Assembly (NCBI RefSeq): GCF_029873635.1
Contig: NC_080419.1
Span: 72,404,597-72,468,596, forward strand
From: Malania oleifera
Taxonomy: Eukaryota > Streptophyta > Magnoliopsida > Santalales > Ximeniaceae
Direction of reading: 5' to 3'
Length of the DNA stretch: 64,000 nt
The position numbers and the translations under genes are program-made. Position 1 is the first letter of the stretch; every line of letters begins with the position of its first letter. Shown in pieces: positions 12,906-24,170 of the stretch. The notes below the pieces were generated by a model that was given only the letters and a program-made list of their open reading frames with translations, made no database searches and had not been told where the DNA came from.

Positions 12906-14458
12906 CAAGAAGGAGGCAGCGCAGAAGAGGGGGCATAGGCCGGAGACCAAAAAAAAAAAAAGAAAGACAAAAAAAACTGGCTGCATCCTCTCTTCTTCTT
13001 CCATTCATCTTCTCTCATTCTTCTCCTGTCTCTCCTTCTTCTCTTTCTTCTTCTTCTTCTTCTATTATTTCTCCTTGGCCTGATCTCCTTCTCCTACTCT
13101 CCCTCACACTCTCTCTCTGTGAACTCCCTTCTTCTTACTTCTTTCTCTACTCCTTTCTCTGTTCTTATCTCTCGGGCCAGCACTCTTCCCTGTTATCTCT
13201 TCTGCGAGCTCTATCAACCACCAGCCGAGGTCCATACAACCAAGACCAAACGGGCAACTCCAGCCCGAGGATCCCCTTCTATGCCAGCAGGTCCTCTAGC
13301 CTGCAGCAGAACCCACAGCAGACCACTCCACGGCCACTCCAGCAGAGCAGAACTCACGGCCCCCTGCTGCCACCGTCACAACTCCACGGCCACCCGCTCC
13401 TCCGGTTTCGCCGCGACCCTGCCCTGGTTAGGCCACCTTTCCAGCAGTACACCCAACCACTGTTCCTGAACACAGCCCCAGCGCCGCCACCCCCTGCCCC
13501 CCCGGCGTGAGATTCCTGCACGCACAGCACACACACACGTATTGATTTTTTTTTATTTTAGGGACGTTTAAATCTTTGTCGTATTTATTATGTATATTAA
13601 ATAATTAATATTATTATTGTAGGATTTTTAATGTTGTAATATTAGTATTTAATATCCATGTTTAGATTTTTGTCATATTTATTATAAATACTAATTGGTT
13701 TATTTTGTTTTTGTAGGATTCCTTTTTGTTTGATCGGGTCTCAAGTGTCAAATTTTGAATTTTCTTGTCATCTTTTTTTTTTAAATATGTAATATTATGG
13801 TTTACTATCTAATATTGTATTATCAGCATGTATATATTTTTTCTTATGATATACTTTTATTATTACATTTGTTTTGTATTATCATGTAATATTAAGGCTC
13901 ATTGTTTCATATTGCTTTATTATCATATATACATATTCATATCTATTATGGTTTGTCATTGCACATATTTATATAATATTATGATTTATTATTTTATGTT
14001 GTATATACTATGGTTCATTATCATGTAGTAGTATCGTTAGGGTTTTGATTATTCAATGTTTATATTTAATAGGATTTTAAGTATTTCACATTATCATGGT
14101 TTAGGTTTTTTTTTTTTTTTTTTAGAGTTTGGATTATGTCATGTTTATATTTATTAGGGTTTTGATCACTTCATAGTATCTTTGTGTACTTTTAGGGTTG
14201 AAATTGCTTCCATATAAATTATGTACTTAGGGTTTTTGGTCATTATTGTACTCACTTTATATTTAATGTTTGTATAGTTAAGGTTGTGTGTTAATTTTGA
14301 ATAGGTACACATTAATTTTAGAGATAACTCGTTTCCATAAATTCAATCATTTTCTTGCCCTTTTCATTAGTTTACATATTTTAATCCTAAGTTCGGTTTG
14401 TTTCCTTAATTAAGTGTTTACATATGTGTGTCTTGTGCATATCTTATTACTATTACTG

Positions 14459-14534
<76 letters not shown>
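14459..14534 (+). repeat. TTA/ATT trinucleotide array 3
   Basis: Third ATT array, downstream of the TATA box, in the R/U5 part of the LTR. Confidence 0.95.
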
Positions 14535-15364
14535 GTGCTGAATCATTATGGTATCATTGCTATTATATTATTGATGTATTATTATTGTTAATAAGAGATT
14601 ACCATCGGGGCAGTGTTATTGTGATTATGTGTTGTTAGTGCGTGTTATATAATTATTATAATATTATTATGTAGTAGTGTTGTGATATTATTATGTACAT
14701 GCTATTATAGTGTCTGGTTGTATTATTAATGTAACATTATTATTATGGGGTTATTATTATAGTAATATGTTTTATATACGTATTGTCATTAATGTGGTAT
14801 ATTATTATTAATATTATTATTATTACTTTTTTTTATTATTACTATTATTACATATTCTTAGTATTTTTGCTTATTTGGTGTATTTATATTTTGTATTATG
14901 TATTGCAGTATTTATTTTCATTATTTATTTTCGTGTGTATTATCCCTATGATTTTAATGCTAGAGTATTAGCCTTCGGGCTTCACGTACTTTAAGTTCTG
15001 AGGGAATATATATGTATATATGATATTTATTTATTTATTTATTTTTCATATGTATTTATAAACTCATAAAAAGAAGTAATTTAAAGACTTATTAGATTAA
15101 CTTAGGGATAATTTCAAATTAATTAGGTACTGTTCGTAAGAATGGGCACGCAAGGGGTGCTTGTACCTTCCCCTCGTGTAACCGAACTCCCGAGCCTAAC
15201 TCTGGTAACATAGGCCCATTTTACCCCTAACGGGATAGTAATTATGTGTTCTAACCACACTAAAAGTTAGTGGCAACTCTGACACTTTCATATTTTTAAT
15301 TGAAAATTCAAATTGATTTTTATTTTGCCGCCCGGGGCACACGCGCTCCCGAGACGTCGCGACA

Positions 15365-17152
15365 ACTTGGCGACTCCGCTGGGGAGATTAGAGAGTCAAA
15401 CCATTAATTAATTAGAAATTATCCCAAGTTCGAATTTAATAAATCTTTTAATTACTCCTTATTTTGTGAATATTGTAATTTGTAAATAACTTTGATTAAT
15501 TGTAAATATTTTACTTCCATAATTTGTAAATAACTTTAATTAATTAAAAATATTTTGTTTCCTAATTTTTTTGAATATTAATTGTAGATATTTTGTTTCC
15601 AAATATTCTGAATAAGCATATTAATTGTAGATATTTTGAATGAGCATATTAATTATAGATATTTTGTATACTAATCGTAAATATTTTGTTTCCTTATTTT
15701 TTGTTTCCAAATTTTTTGAATAAACATATTAATTGTAGATATTGTGTTTCCATATCTTTTGAATAAACATATTAATTGTAGATATTGTGTTTCTATATCT
15801 TTTGAATAAGTATATTAATTGTAGATATCTTATTTCCTTATTTTAATAGCATGTGAATAAATGTGGGGATAGTAGGATTAGGTTAAAATTTGAATGCACA
15901 CACTTTCACGCTCTATACCCGAGCTTTACCTGTTAGGGTTAGATAGGGGTGTAATAGCTTTTGTCCCCACGTGGCAGGGCTTGTGGGGACCCGCGAACCA
16001 CTCCGCTCAGTTTAAACTTTGTCCAAACCCCTTTGGTCGAGGATGAAGGTTAGATTGGGAACCTGTTTTATATAGGGATTAGAGCCTACCCACACATACT
16101 TGTACATAGTTTTCCTTAACTAGGATAAAGCCATGAAGAACCCTGTATATACGTACCTACCCTGGGTTGGGACAGGAGCCACATCCTACTCCACGTATAG
16201 TATGTTATATATATGTTGTGAGATACCTTGTATTATACCATGCATTCTGCATCCATTTTCGACTTACATACTACTTAGCCAGTATTCTGAAAAAGCCCAA
16301 TAATGAGATGATGGTCCATCCTTTCAAAAAATGAAGAAAATTGACCCAAGCATTTTAAAATATGGGTCGGCCCAACCCTTTTCAAATAACTCGGGTCCAA
16401 TTCTTTAAAAACAAACTTGGGCTCAACCTTTTCCTAAGCAAAAACTCAGCCCAAGCCTGATTTTCAAAAGGGGTCAAACCCAAATTTCAAAAATGGGCTT
16501 CGGCCCTATTACCTAAGAATTCGGGCCGACATTTTTCAAATAATCCAAGCCCAATTTCTTTTCAACTAGGGCCTTAACCCATCATGAAATAGCTCGAAGC
16601 CTATATTTTAAAATACTTGAGGCCCAAGTGCACACTAAATTCCACAAGTCTGCATTGAACGAATCCCATGGATTGACTAGCCTAGGTCAACCCCAATCTC
16701 AGAACATAATCTGACCCTCCATAGAATCTGAGGTACATGGACCATCATCAAGGAAATGAATGGTTGAGGGAGAAATTGAACCGAAATTGTGGCCCATCAA
16801 TGGTCGTTTTAATCTTGAAATGTTTCATTAGTGGAATTTTTCTAGAATCCTGGCTAAGTTGTCATTTAGGTTACATCGTATGCATGCACTTCATTTCATA
16901 CATAGTCATGCACGATAGGTTGCATGCACACTCATATCTTTGTTTATATATATAAGTGCACTAGTTGCATCCATGCATAAACACCTATTGCATACCCTAA
17001 TCATGCATCAAAACACATTCACTTATACAGTACATAATTGTGCATTCATGATTCTAAAGAGGAAATTGTTGGTTTTCAGTTCAAAGAGGTCGTTTGAGTA
17101 ATATAAAGCAATAATTGAGACCACCACGCATCAGTACAATACCAGGCGAAGA
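15365..17152 (+). repeat. Untranslated leader of the Tat-like element with two degenerate tandem-repeat zones
   Basis: Between the primer site and gag there is no coding signal. From about 15,540 to 15,840 a 43 bp unit with core CATATTAATTGTAGATAT repeats several times; its last copies start at 15,718, 15,761 and 15,804. From about 16,280 to 16,640 a looser repeat alternates GGGCCCAA-like and TTTTCAAA-like words. Leader repeats are common in this lineage. Confidence 0.65.
15368..15385 (+). other. Primer binding site, tRNA-Arg type
   Basis: TGGCGACTCCGCTGGGGA lies 3 bases after the LTR end. It is the complement of TCCCCAGCGGAGTCGCCA, which I recognise as the 3' end of a plant tRNA-Arg plus CCA. 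Tat/Ogre elements are known to use tRNA-Arg, which agrees with the gag downstream. Confidence 0.8.
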
Positions 17153-18579
17153 GTGAGAGAAATGAGTGAACAATTGGAAAATAGAGTCCTGGGTCTAGAA
17201 CAAAGAGAAGAAGAGATAAATGACAAGATAAGTAAGGTTCTGGAGTTACTGATGAACAAGGGAAAGGCAGTGCATGTTGATCCCGAAGTAGATGTGGACC
17301 CCACTCATCCCCCAGGGTTCACCCCAGATCATGGACAAACATCAATTCCGCCACCTGGTGTCATGGCGGGTCCACCACCAAATATGCCTCCTTTCATCCC
17401 TGCTATGCCAGCACAGGGGTTCCCAGTGGTAGGAACTCCTCCGTTAGTACCTTCTGATATGGGGATCAGTAAATCTGAGGCTGAGCGTCGTTGTGACGTA
17501 TTGGAATAGCGTTTGAAAGCAATGGAAGGATCTAATTCTTTTGATTCCGTTAATCCAAATGACCTCTGCTTGGTACCAAAAGTCACCCTACCACCAAAGT
17601 TCAAAATTCCAGACTTTGAAAAGTTTGACGGGACCCCGTGCCCTCGAACACATTTAGTGATGTACTGCCAAGCAATGGCCTCTTACTCAGACGATGAAAA
17701 ACTAATGATGCATTAATTTCAAAGTAGTTTGACCGGTTTCGCTATCCGTTGGTACATTCAGCAAGATAAGGCCCGGATCCGCACCTGGAAGGACTTGTCC
17801 AACGCCTTTGTTACTCACTACCTCCATGTGATGGAAATGGCGCCTGATCGAATGACTCTACAAGAAATGGAGAAGAAATCCACCGAAACATTCAGAGAAT
17901 ATGCTTATAGGTGGAGAGATATGTCGATCCAAGTGGACCCCCCGGTGAGTGACCGAGAGGCCATCTCCTTGTTCGTGAGCACATTAAAAGACCCCTACCG
18001 CACGCATCTTTGGGAGCAACTCCCCACTATTTTATGGATATTGTGGCTGCGGGAGGAAGAATTGAAGGCGGTATCAAGGCAGGCCTAGTCAAGGATAGTG
18101 GCACAGAAACTGGTTTAGGCAAAAGGTGGACTAATAGGAAGAAGGAGGAAGAGGCACAAATGATACAGGGACAGTTTAACTGGAAGAATCAGTACAACAG
18201 AGGTGGAAACCAATGGCCCAAGAGAAACTTTGGTTTTGAGCCCATGGTAAATCAAACGGCGCATACAGGCACAAGGCCCCAGATTGTTCACTCTGGTCCT
18301 ACGTTCACCCCACCGAATCAGCAAGCACAAGATAGGAATATAACTAGAAACTTCCGAAGGGTGGACCCCATTCCCATGACATATGCCGAATTATTTCCTC
18401 AGCTGCGGGAAAGGAGGATGGTATCTGCAATCCCTAGGATGCCCGTTGCGAACCCTCCTTCACAATGGTATGATCCTGGGGTTTGTTGTGAGTACCATGC
18501 TAACTCTTCCGACCATACTATTGACCGTTGTTGGGCTTTCAAGCATAAGGTGCAATCGTTAAGAAATGCAGGATGTTAG
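17153..18579 (+). pseudogene. Tat-like gypsy gag, broken
   Basis: Residues early in the frame form a short coiled-coil-like, charged region (EQREEEINDKISKVLELL), then a Pro-rich linker, then the core gag domain (PPKFKIPDFEKFDGT; LTGFAIRWYIQQD; TFREYAYRWRD). A C-terminal Tat-type zinc-binding motif follows (CCEYHANSSDHTIDRCWAFK). I see two in-frame stops, TAG at 17,507-17,509 and TAA at 17,714-17,716, and a frameshift between about 18,010 and 18,088. It therefore cannot encode one intact protein. The reading continues weakly to about 18,740, and no protease, RT or integrase follows, so pol is deleted. Confidence 0.88.
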
Positions 18580-19287
18580 CTTTTGATGACAAGCAACCAG
18601 GAGTCCAGGGTAATCCTTTGCCAAACACGAGGAAGGAAGTAGTTAACATATCAGGGAGGTTCCCAAATCAATGGTTTCAGTCATTATCCGCCAAGGCTAA
18701 AGTAATGGAGTACAGAACTTTTGACTATCTAATCCTTTTCAATTGATGTTCTTTTGTTTTCACCATTGTTATTTGCATTTTGTAATCCGTGGATGCCTGT
18801 GTCTCGGAATATTTTCTATATTCAATAAAATGAATTATGCATTTAGTTATTTTACTTGCATCGTGAGTCCAGTCGCCAAATACTGTGGGCTTATGTCTCA
18901 TGTGGGAATAGGAAAAGTAATATTACCAGTATTCAGAAGCTGGAAGGAGCTGTTAATTTTGAAAATTCAACCTAGGAGGCGAAAGTAGAGAAGGATGAAA
19001 CAATCATCAAATTCAGATGTTATGAAGAAGTATCTTACTTTCCAAGGAATTCAACGAAGCGGCTATGCTGTTTTGATAATTTCCTATTAATTCATCACTC
19101 ATGTTTGATCAAATGATGGATGGCCCTCTTTGGCTGACCAGTTATCCCTAAAAGAACCCAAACAATGATTTACCATTTGTTAACCAAATTGAGCCTGAAT
19201 GTTTAACTAGATTTTTTTTCCAAATCACCAAAAAGCCAACTTGGGTTTGGGTCCCTTAGTGTTTGGCAAATCATTTGAGACAATAGT
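18580..19287 (+). mobile_element. Probable tail of the deleted Tat-like element
   Basis: After the zinc motif a short readable stretch (about 18,590-18,742) resembles the region after gag, then coding signal is lost. The rest holds no recognisable domain. The right limit is set where copia LTR homology begins. Confidence 0.4.
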
Positions 19288-19386
19288 CATTAACAAGTTC
19301 GGTGCTGACAATTGGTTTCTGAGGGTTGGTTGTTGGGAACAACAATCCATATCAGACCGGGGTGATTGTTGGTGTGGTGAACAACA
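19288..19386 (+). mobile_element. 3' end of a copia 5' LTR
   Basis: Shares GGTGCTGA.GATTGGTT and TTGTTGGGAACAACAATC with the minus-strand copia LTR end at 6,002-6,090, and ends GGTGAACAACA as that one does. A primer binding site follows, so this is a 5' LTR; its left part is missing. Confidence 0.75.
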
Positions 19387-19388
19387 AG

Positions 19389-19400
19389 TGGTATCAGAGC
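19389..19400 (+). other. Primer binding site, initiator tRNA-Met type
   Basis: TGGTATCAGAGC, 2 bases after the LTR end: the standard primer site of plant copia elements. Confidence 0.9.
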
Positions 19401-19412
19401 TATTGGTTCTCA

Positions 19413-19556
19413 ATGGCTGGGATTTCTTCTTCAAGGTTTGAGATCGGTGAGTTCAATGGAATGGGGAACTTTAGGTTATGGCAGAGGAGGATGAAGGATT
19501 TGCTGGTGCAACGAGGGATGGTGAATTTGTACTTCCTTAGGAACTTGTTAGTTAGG
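19413..19556 (+). pseudogene. Copia gag N-terminus, truncated
   Basis: ATG at 19,413, 12 bases after the primer site, opens a frame whose first residues (RFEIGEFNGMGNFRLWQRRM) match the start of plant copia gag, where the polyprotein begins with a short tail and an F-x-G-x-N-F-x-x-W motif. Homology stops within about 48 residues, where a Tat gag relic on the other strand begins. Confidence 0.8.
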
Positions 19557-19565
19557 TACTTCTAA

Positions 19566-20252
19566 TTTCGTGCACTACTTTTTATTTAAAGAGGCATACC
19601 ATTTCACTGCTGGACCTCTGAGACTTTTATGTAATACATGAATAAGCAACTTATTATCCTTAAAATAGATGGTTTACTTTTTTAGGTGGGTCTTTAGGCA
19701 TCTAGTTCCATCATTATTGTCAACATCAGGCATTCTAAACTTGAGAGGGATCTTTAAGTCGGTGAATAATTAGAAATCCTTAAAATCTTCTGCCACCAAA
19801 TCATGTGCGTCTTGAATCGAATTTAATTGTTCTTCAATGAAATCTATGTGTTCGATCTTTACTATTACTCAACTATTTTTTTCCTTTTACCTGGATATCC
19901 TTATTCCACCGAGGTATCTTGTCTACCTTGGTTCGTGGCTTGTGTTGGGAGGACCATGGATGAAAGTGCCTCTAAAGGTGGAAGGGGACTTCTATGGTTT
20001 ATTGGTGTCATATCTTTGCTTAACAATACCAAATCCTTCGTTACTTTTTCCAATGCTTCAAAATATTGATTATAGGAGTGATACTTCTTGCCCTACTAAG
20101 ATTTTGGCAAATCCATACTTAGGACTCAGACTCGGAAGATAAAGAGGGATGACATGGTATTTTCTAGATACAAAGAGGCCTATGATAGACTGAGCCACAA
20201 TAGAGGATGTTCCATTCAAGAAGGATTTATCACTAGCTGTATGAGCAAGCAA
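19566..20252 (-). pseudogene. Tat-like gag fragment, decayed
   Basis: On the minus strand, with stops and frameshifts, two stretches match the gag domain seen at 17,153-18,579: IPLKFRMPDVDNNDGT (near 19,730-19,780) and LRGPAVKWYASL (near 19,590-19,630). The intervening order and spacing fit the family. It is a separate, older copy in the opposite orientation. The part upstream (19,900-20,252) is weaker. Confidence 0.6.
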
Positions 20253-21074
20253 TCATGCATCAAAATAAAATCTACCAAGTGAATGAGGTTTTGGGGTCAT
20301 TATTTTCACTTGGATTGCATGATATCTTGGGTTTTTTATTTTGTAGCCCATACGGGAGCTTTTCCCCCTTGGGGGATCTACTATTATGTTCTTTGAGTAC
20401 AAGAAAAGTTGGGGATACCCCTTAGGACTTTACTACTTCAAGCTATCATGCAGTACTATGATAAAATGACCTCAACCTCTTTATTGCAACCTCCCTTGTG
20501 TCCTAATAGTGTAAGGTTATGCACAAGGATAATCCTTATCCTATAGATGTTAGGGGTAAATATTTACTAGTGTAGAGAAAAAGGCATAGGGCTTGTATAT
20601 TGGTCTTTAGAGAAAGTGGAAATGGTGAGTTTTGAAGAAGACTTTGAGTTGAAAGTGATGAAATACATGACTTTTTGAAAAAGCTAGGATTTCAACATCA
20701 ACTAGTTAAAATCAAGGAAAATACTAAGAAAAACACAACGCTTTTTAGGTATTTTTTAAAGTGTTTTTCAGAAAGAAAACTCTTATACTAAATAAATAAA
20801 CTGGGTTCATTTGGTTTAATTTTATTGATCGAAGTCATAATCCTTTTCAAATCATATGATTTTCAAATGTTAAAAACTCCTAGCATGCATAGGGAAAAGG
20901 AGAAGAAAGCACTATACATTGAATCCTCTCTTTTATCCTATTATAGGTCAGAAATAAACTTTGGGAACCAAGAGACAAAATTCATATGTTTTTGGAATTT
21001 TTTATAATAACAGGATAAAACACACACCAAAGACCAACGCACACACACACACATACATGCTAGTATATGATCAC

Positions 21075-21102
21075 ATACATAGACATATACATGTCTATGT
21101 AT
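21075..21102. repeat. Perfect 12 bp inverted repeat with 4-base loop
   Basis: ATACATAGACAT and its exact complement ATGTCTATGTAT flank the loop ATAC. It lies between a CA-rich run and the ATGC-rich tract. No function can be assigned. Confidence 0.85.
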
Positions 21103-21154
21103 ATGTATATACAACTATATACATAATAATATTAAGTACATATATATAAGTGTA

Positions 21155-21705
21155 TGCATATGTATATGTGAGGAAGCATGAACTTGTATGCATGGGTGCA
21201 TGTATGCATGCATGAATGATATGAATGCAATGGATGCATGCATGCTGGGATATGTATAAAGATGCAAAAATGCATGGATGTAAGCGTGCATAGATGGCAT
21301 ATGCATGTATCTATGAATGATGGATGTATAGGATGCATGTATGCAAGCATGGATGAGTAAACAAGTAGGATATGTGTATGCATAAAGGCATGATGCATAT
21401 ATATGAGTATGCATGGACATGTTGCATGGATGCATGCATAAATACGAGCATGGTGCAAGTGGATGCATGAATGCAAGTGTTTAGATGCATGGAAGCATGC
21501 ATGATTAAATATGTTAATGGGAATGCATGTATATGCATGGATGCATGAATCATGGAGGATGCATGTATATGTATGCATATAGGCATGCATGGATGGATGA
21601 AGCATTAATGCATGGATGGGTATGCATGGACTTGTATGCATATATGCATGAAGTGATGCATGCATGACCTGTGTGGATATGAATACATATGCATGTATGC
21701 ACGGT
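21155..21705. repeat. Low-complexity ATGCATG-rich tract
   Basis: About 550 bases made largely of GCATG, TGCATG and GGATGCATG words without a fixed period. It explains the overlapping minus-strand frames rich in Met, His, Ala and Cys (193 and 117 codons), which are artefacts and not genes. Confidence 0.85.
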
Positions 21706-22840
21706 GAAAGCACTAGCTACTCTTAGGGCCCAAACAACCAATAGTTTGTGATTTGTGTATCAAAGTCTAATTTAGGAATATATTTTTGTGGAGAGAAAGT
21801 TCTAGCACCCATATACACTCATCCTTTCAAATGGACCATGATAACATCGAATGTTCAAGCATTAATCAAATAAAATTCTAAATTCTTTCAATTTAATTAG
21901 ATTACTTTTTAAGATTTTGCTTCACTTTATAACCATCACATATCTTGTTTTTCGATGCTAGATTCTGTTTAGGGTGCTAATGAAGGGAATAGGAATTTTG
22001 TAACGAGATTAGATTTGAAGAAAAAAGGGTAAAAATAGGCAAAATATATGACATAGAGTTGCCACCTTATTCCCTTTTTTTTAAAACACGTGGAAATAAA
22101 ATAAAAATCCTAAAAAAGTTTGCAAAAGCAAAGATTAAGTTCAGGATGTATTTGATCTAAGGAAGGTGACAAAATTGAAGAGAGTTAGTTTAGCAACATC
22201 CTTATCGACAAAAATTCATAAAATAGTTACAACAATTACATGCATGTGCTGAAAATTAAAAGAAAAGACTCCTTTTGGTCTTTCAGTGTTGGCATCATTA
22301 TCCGAGAGCTCAGCTCTCCAACATGGCTTCGAGAAGCCCATGATATTTTCTCTAAAAAGGGTTAACCTCAGAACTCTAATTCTGAAAAAAATAAGATAAC
22401 GATGATGATGGATAAATAAAACAGTTGGTTTGAAAATATTTGGCTTGTATTCTCGACTTGAAAAACAAAGTTAAGAAAAGGGGTATCGAGTTTGTATTAT
22501 TGGTCCTTGAAGAAAGTGGGTGAAAATTATTAACAATGCTTCAATGACAAGCAATAATGTTTTCATCCGCTAGATTGGTGTAGCTTGAGTGGACCTAAAG
22601 GGCCTTCTAATTTTTAAAATATTTTTCGAAAACTAACATTTTTTAAAAACAAAGGCTTTTGGAAGGGTTTGAGAATGTGCATTTTCACAATTATACCCTT
22701 CTGAATTTTTTTCCTAAGAAAAGAAGTTTGAGGTTAGAGCAAGTAGCCTTTTGGTGGTCCTGGACTATGTTATAAATGGTGGGGCATAACCCGTAAAATC
22801 ATGAAATTATAAATAATCACAAATATAAAATGGAAAGAAA

Positions 22841-23300
22841 GAAAATAACAATAAAGGATACCTTCATTATAAGAGATAGAATCTCTCTTTATCTCTTACT
22901 ATGGCTCTAATACCAATTGTAGAACCACAAGAACAATGAGAAATCAAGGCACGCAAAGACTCTTAAAATGAAAAGAAGGAAAATAACAATAAAGGACAAA
23001 TATAAAATGAAAGAAAGAAAATAACAATAAAGGATACCTTCATTATAAGAGATAGAATCTCTCTCTATCTCTTACTATGACTCTAATACCAATTGTAGAA
23101 CCACAAGAATAATGAGAAATCAAGGCACGCAAAGACTCTTAAAATGAAAAGAAAGAAAATAACAATAAAGGACAAATATTATTAATCATGAAAAACCTGC
23201 ATTACAAGAGACAAAATCTCTCTTTAACTCTTACTATGGCTCTAATAACAATTGTAGAACCATAAGAACAACAAGAAATCAAGGCATGTGAAGACTCTTA
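22841..23300 (+). repeat. Three-copy tandem repeat, units of about 176 and 159 bp
   Basis: The word ATGGCTCTAATA or ATGACTCTAATA recurs at about 22,901, 23,077 and 23,236. It is preceded in each unit by ATAACAATAAAGGA and AGAATCTCTCT-like text and followed by CAATTGTAGAACCA. Copies one and two are nearly identical, while copy three is more diverged. A slippage or unequal-crossover product of unknown origin. Confidence 0.85.
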
Positions 23301-24170
23301 TAGACACTTGTTTAGAAAAGATTAATGATCAAGAACAACACAGGAGGAAGAGGTGAATCTTTTCTTCTTTGCCTATATCCTCAAACAGTTATCCTCTTGT
23401 TTAGACACAGAAGGGGAAAGATAGGGATAAGAGGATAAGATTCCTGGATAGGTGTAACACACGGTTTGGGTAGATTGTATCACATGGATTATATCCACAA
23501 TTCTTATTAGTGTAGCTAGAAAGAAAAAAAGTATATTCTTTTAAAATTAATCTTCTTTTTTTCTTGCAACTTTCTTGATTGGTCCACTATGCTTTTGATG
23601 GTGTCAGTTGTGATCCTTCCATAATATTCTCCAAATTTTGCCATGTTAGACTTCCTTAGTAATGATCACTAGCTTCTTTATCTAACTGATGCCTCTTATC
23701 AATGTAATCTTTATTGATATCATTTTAGTGATAAGAGATACTTCAACTTGCACATCAACCTATATCAATTTACATACTTTTCTTAAGTTTTTGCTTGTTC
23801 TTTTTTATTGTCATAAAAACTATAAACTAATTCTTATGGAAATCCTATGATTTACTTTCTTCCAACAAGCACCATTCCTTTAAAATTTTCATTTCACCAA
23901 TAGCAAGATCCCTTTGGCTCCGTCCATAAGTTCAACCTAAGGCCAAAGAAGCATTTCTTCTTCCATTTTGGCTAGTCTTGCATGATTTTCATTGAAATAA
24001 TTGTTATACCAATAAGTATAAAGATGTTGAATTTGGTATGGTTGGAAATCTTTCTCTTGTTCTCCATCTCGTAGAGTTCCATTGTTTTTATTTTATAGAT
24101 TCTTGGGTATCTTATAAATGATTAATTTAACAATATCAAAATAGTGGTTCTAGGGAATTAAAAACAATTT
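23301..24170. other. No recognisable feature
   Basis: AT-rich sequence between the tandem repeat and the family A LTR. No coding frame, RNA or repeat I can name. Confidence 0.5.

Larger units (their letters stand above)
11965..15364 (+). mobile_element. 5' LTR of a Tat-like Ty3/gypsy element
   Basis: Starts TGTAGACACCCTATTTTTG and ends GACA just before a tRNA-Arg type primer site at 15,368. At about 3.4 kb it is long, as expected of Tat/Ogre-lineage elements. U3 is packed with TTA trinucleotide arrays. A TATA box is at 12,897-12,905, followed by a pyrimidine-rich stretch (12,980-13,110) and an unusually GC-rich stretch (13,180-13,520). The matching 3' LTR is not in the window. ORFs coding for runs of Leu or Tyr, and the 116-residue frame at 13,119, are by-products of the repeats and the GC-rich stretch. 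Confidence 0.8.
20253..22840. repeat. Unclassified repeat-like sequence
   Basis: No gene recognised. It includes the ATGC-rich tract and hairpin listed separately. The part at 22,358-22,530 resembles 5,390-5,600 (shared ACAGTTGGTTTGAAAAT-like and AGAAAAGGGGTATCG-like words), indicating two diverged copies of one repeat. Confidence 0.4.

Noticed and set aside
13119-13469. 116-codon plus-strand frame
   Set aside because: Lies in the GC-rich part of the Tat-like LTR, where stop codons are rare; no family resemblance.
19331-19386. A 56 bp mini-LTR between two AACAACA words
   Set aside because: The homologous copy at 6,002-6,090 shows this is just the 3' end of a longer LTR.
21132-21713. 193-codon minus-strand frame rich in Met, His and Cys
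   Set aside because: Product of the ATGCATG-rich low-complexity tract; no protein family, no splice or start context.
22841-23300. Tandem repeat as a possible CRISPR-like array
   Set aside because: Units are 160-176 bp with no short repeat/spacer structure, and the genome is eukaryotic.
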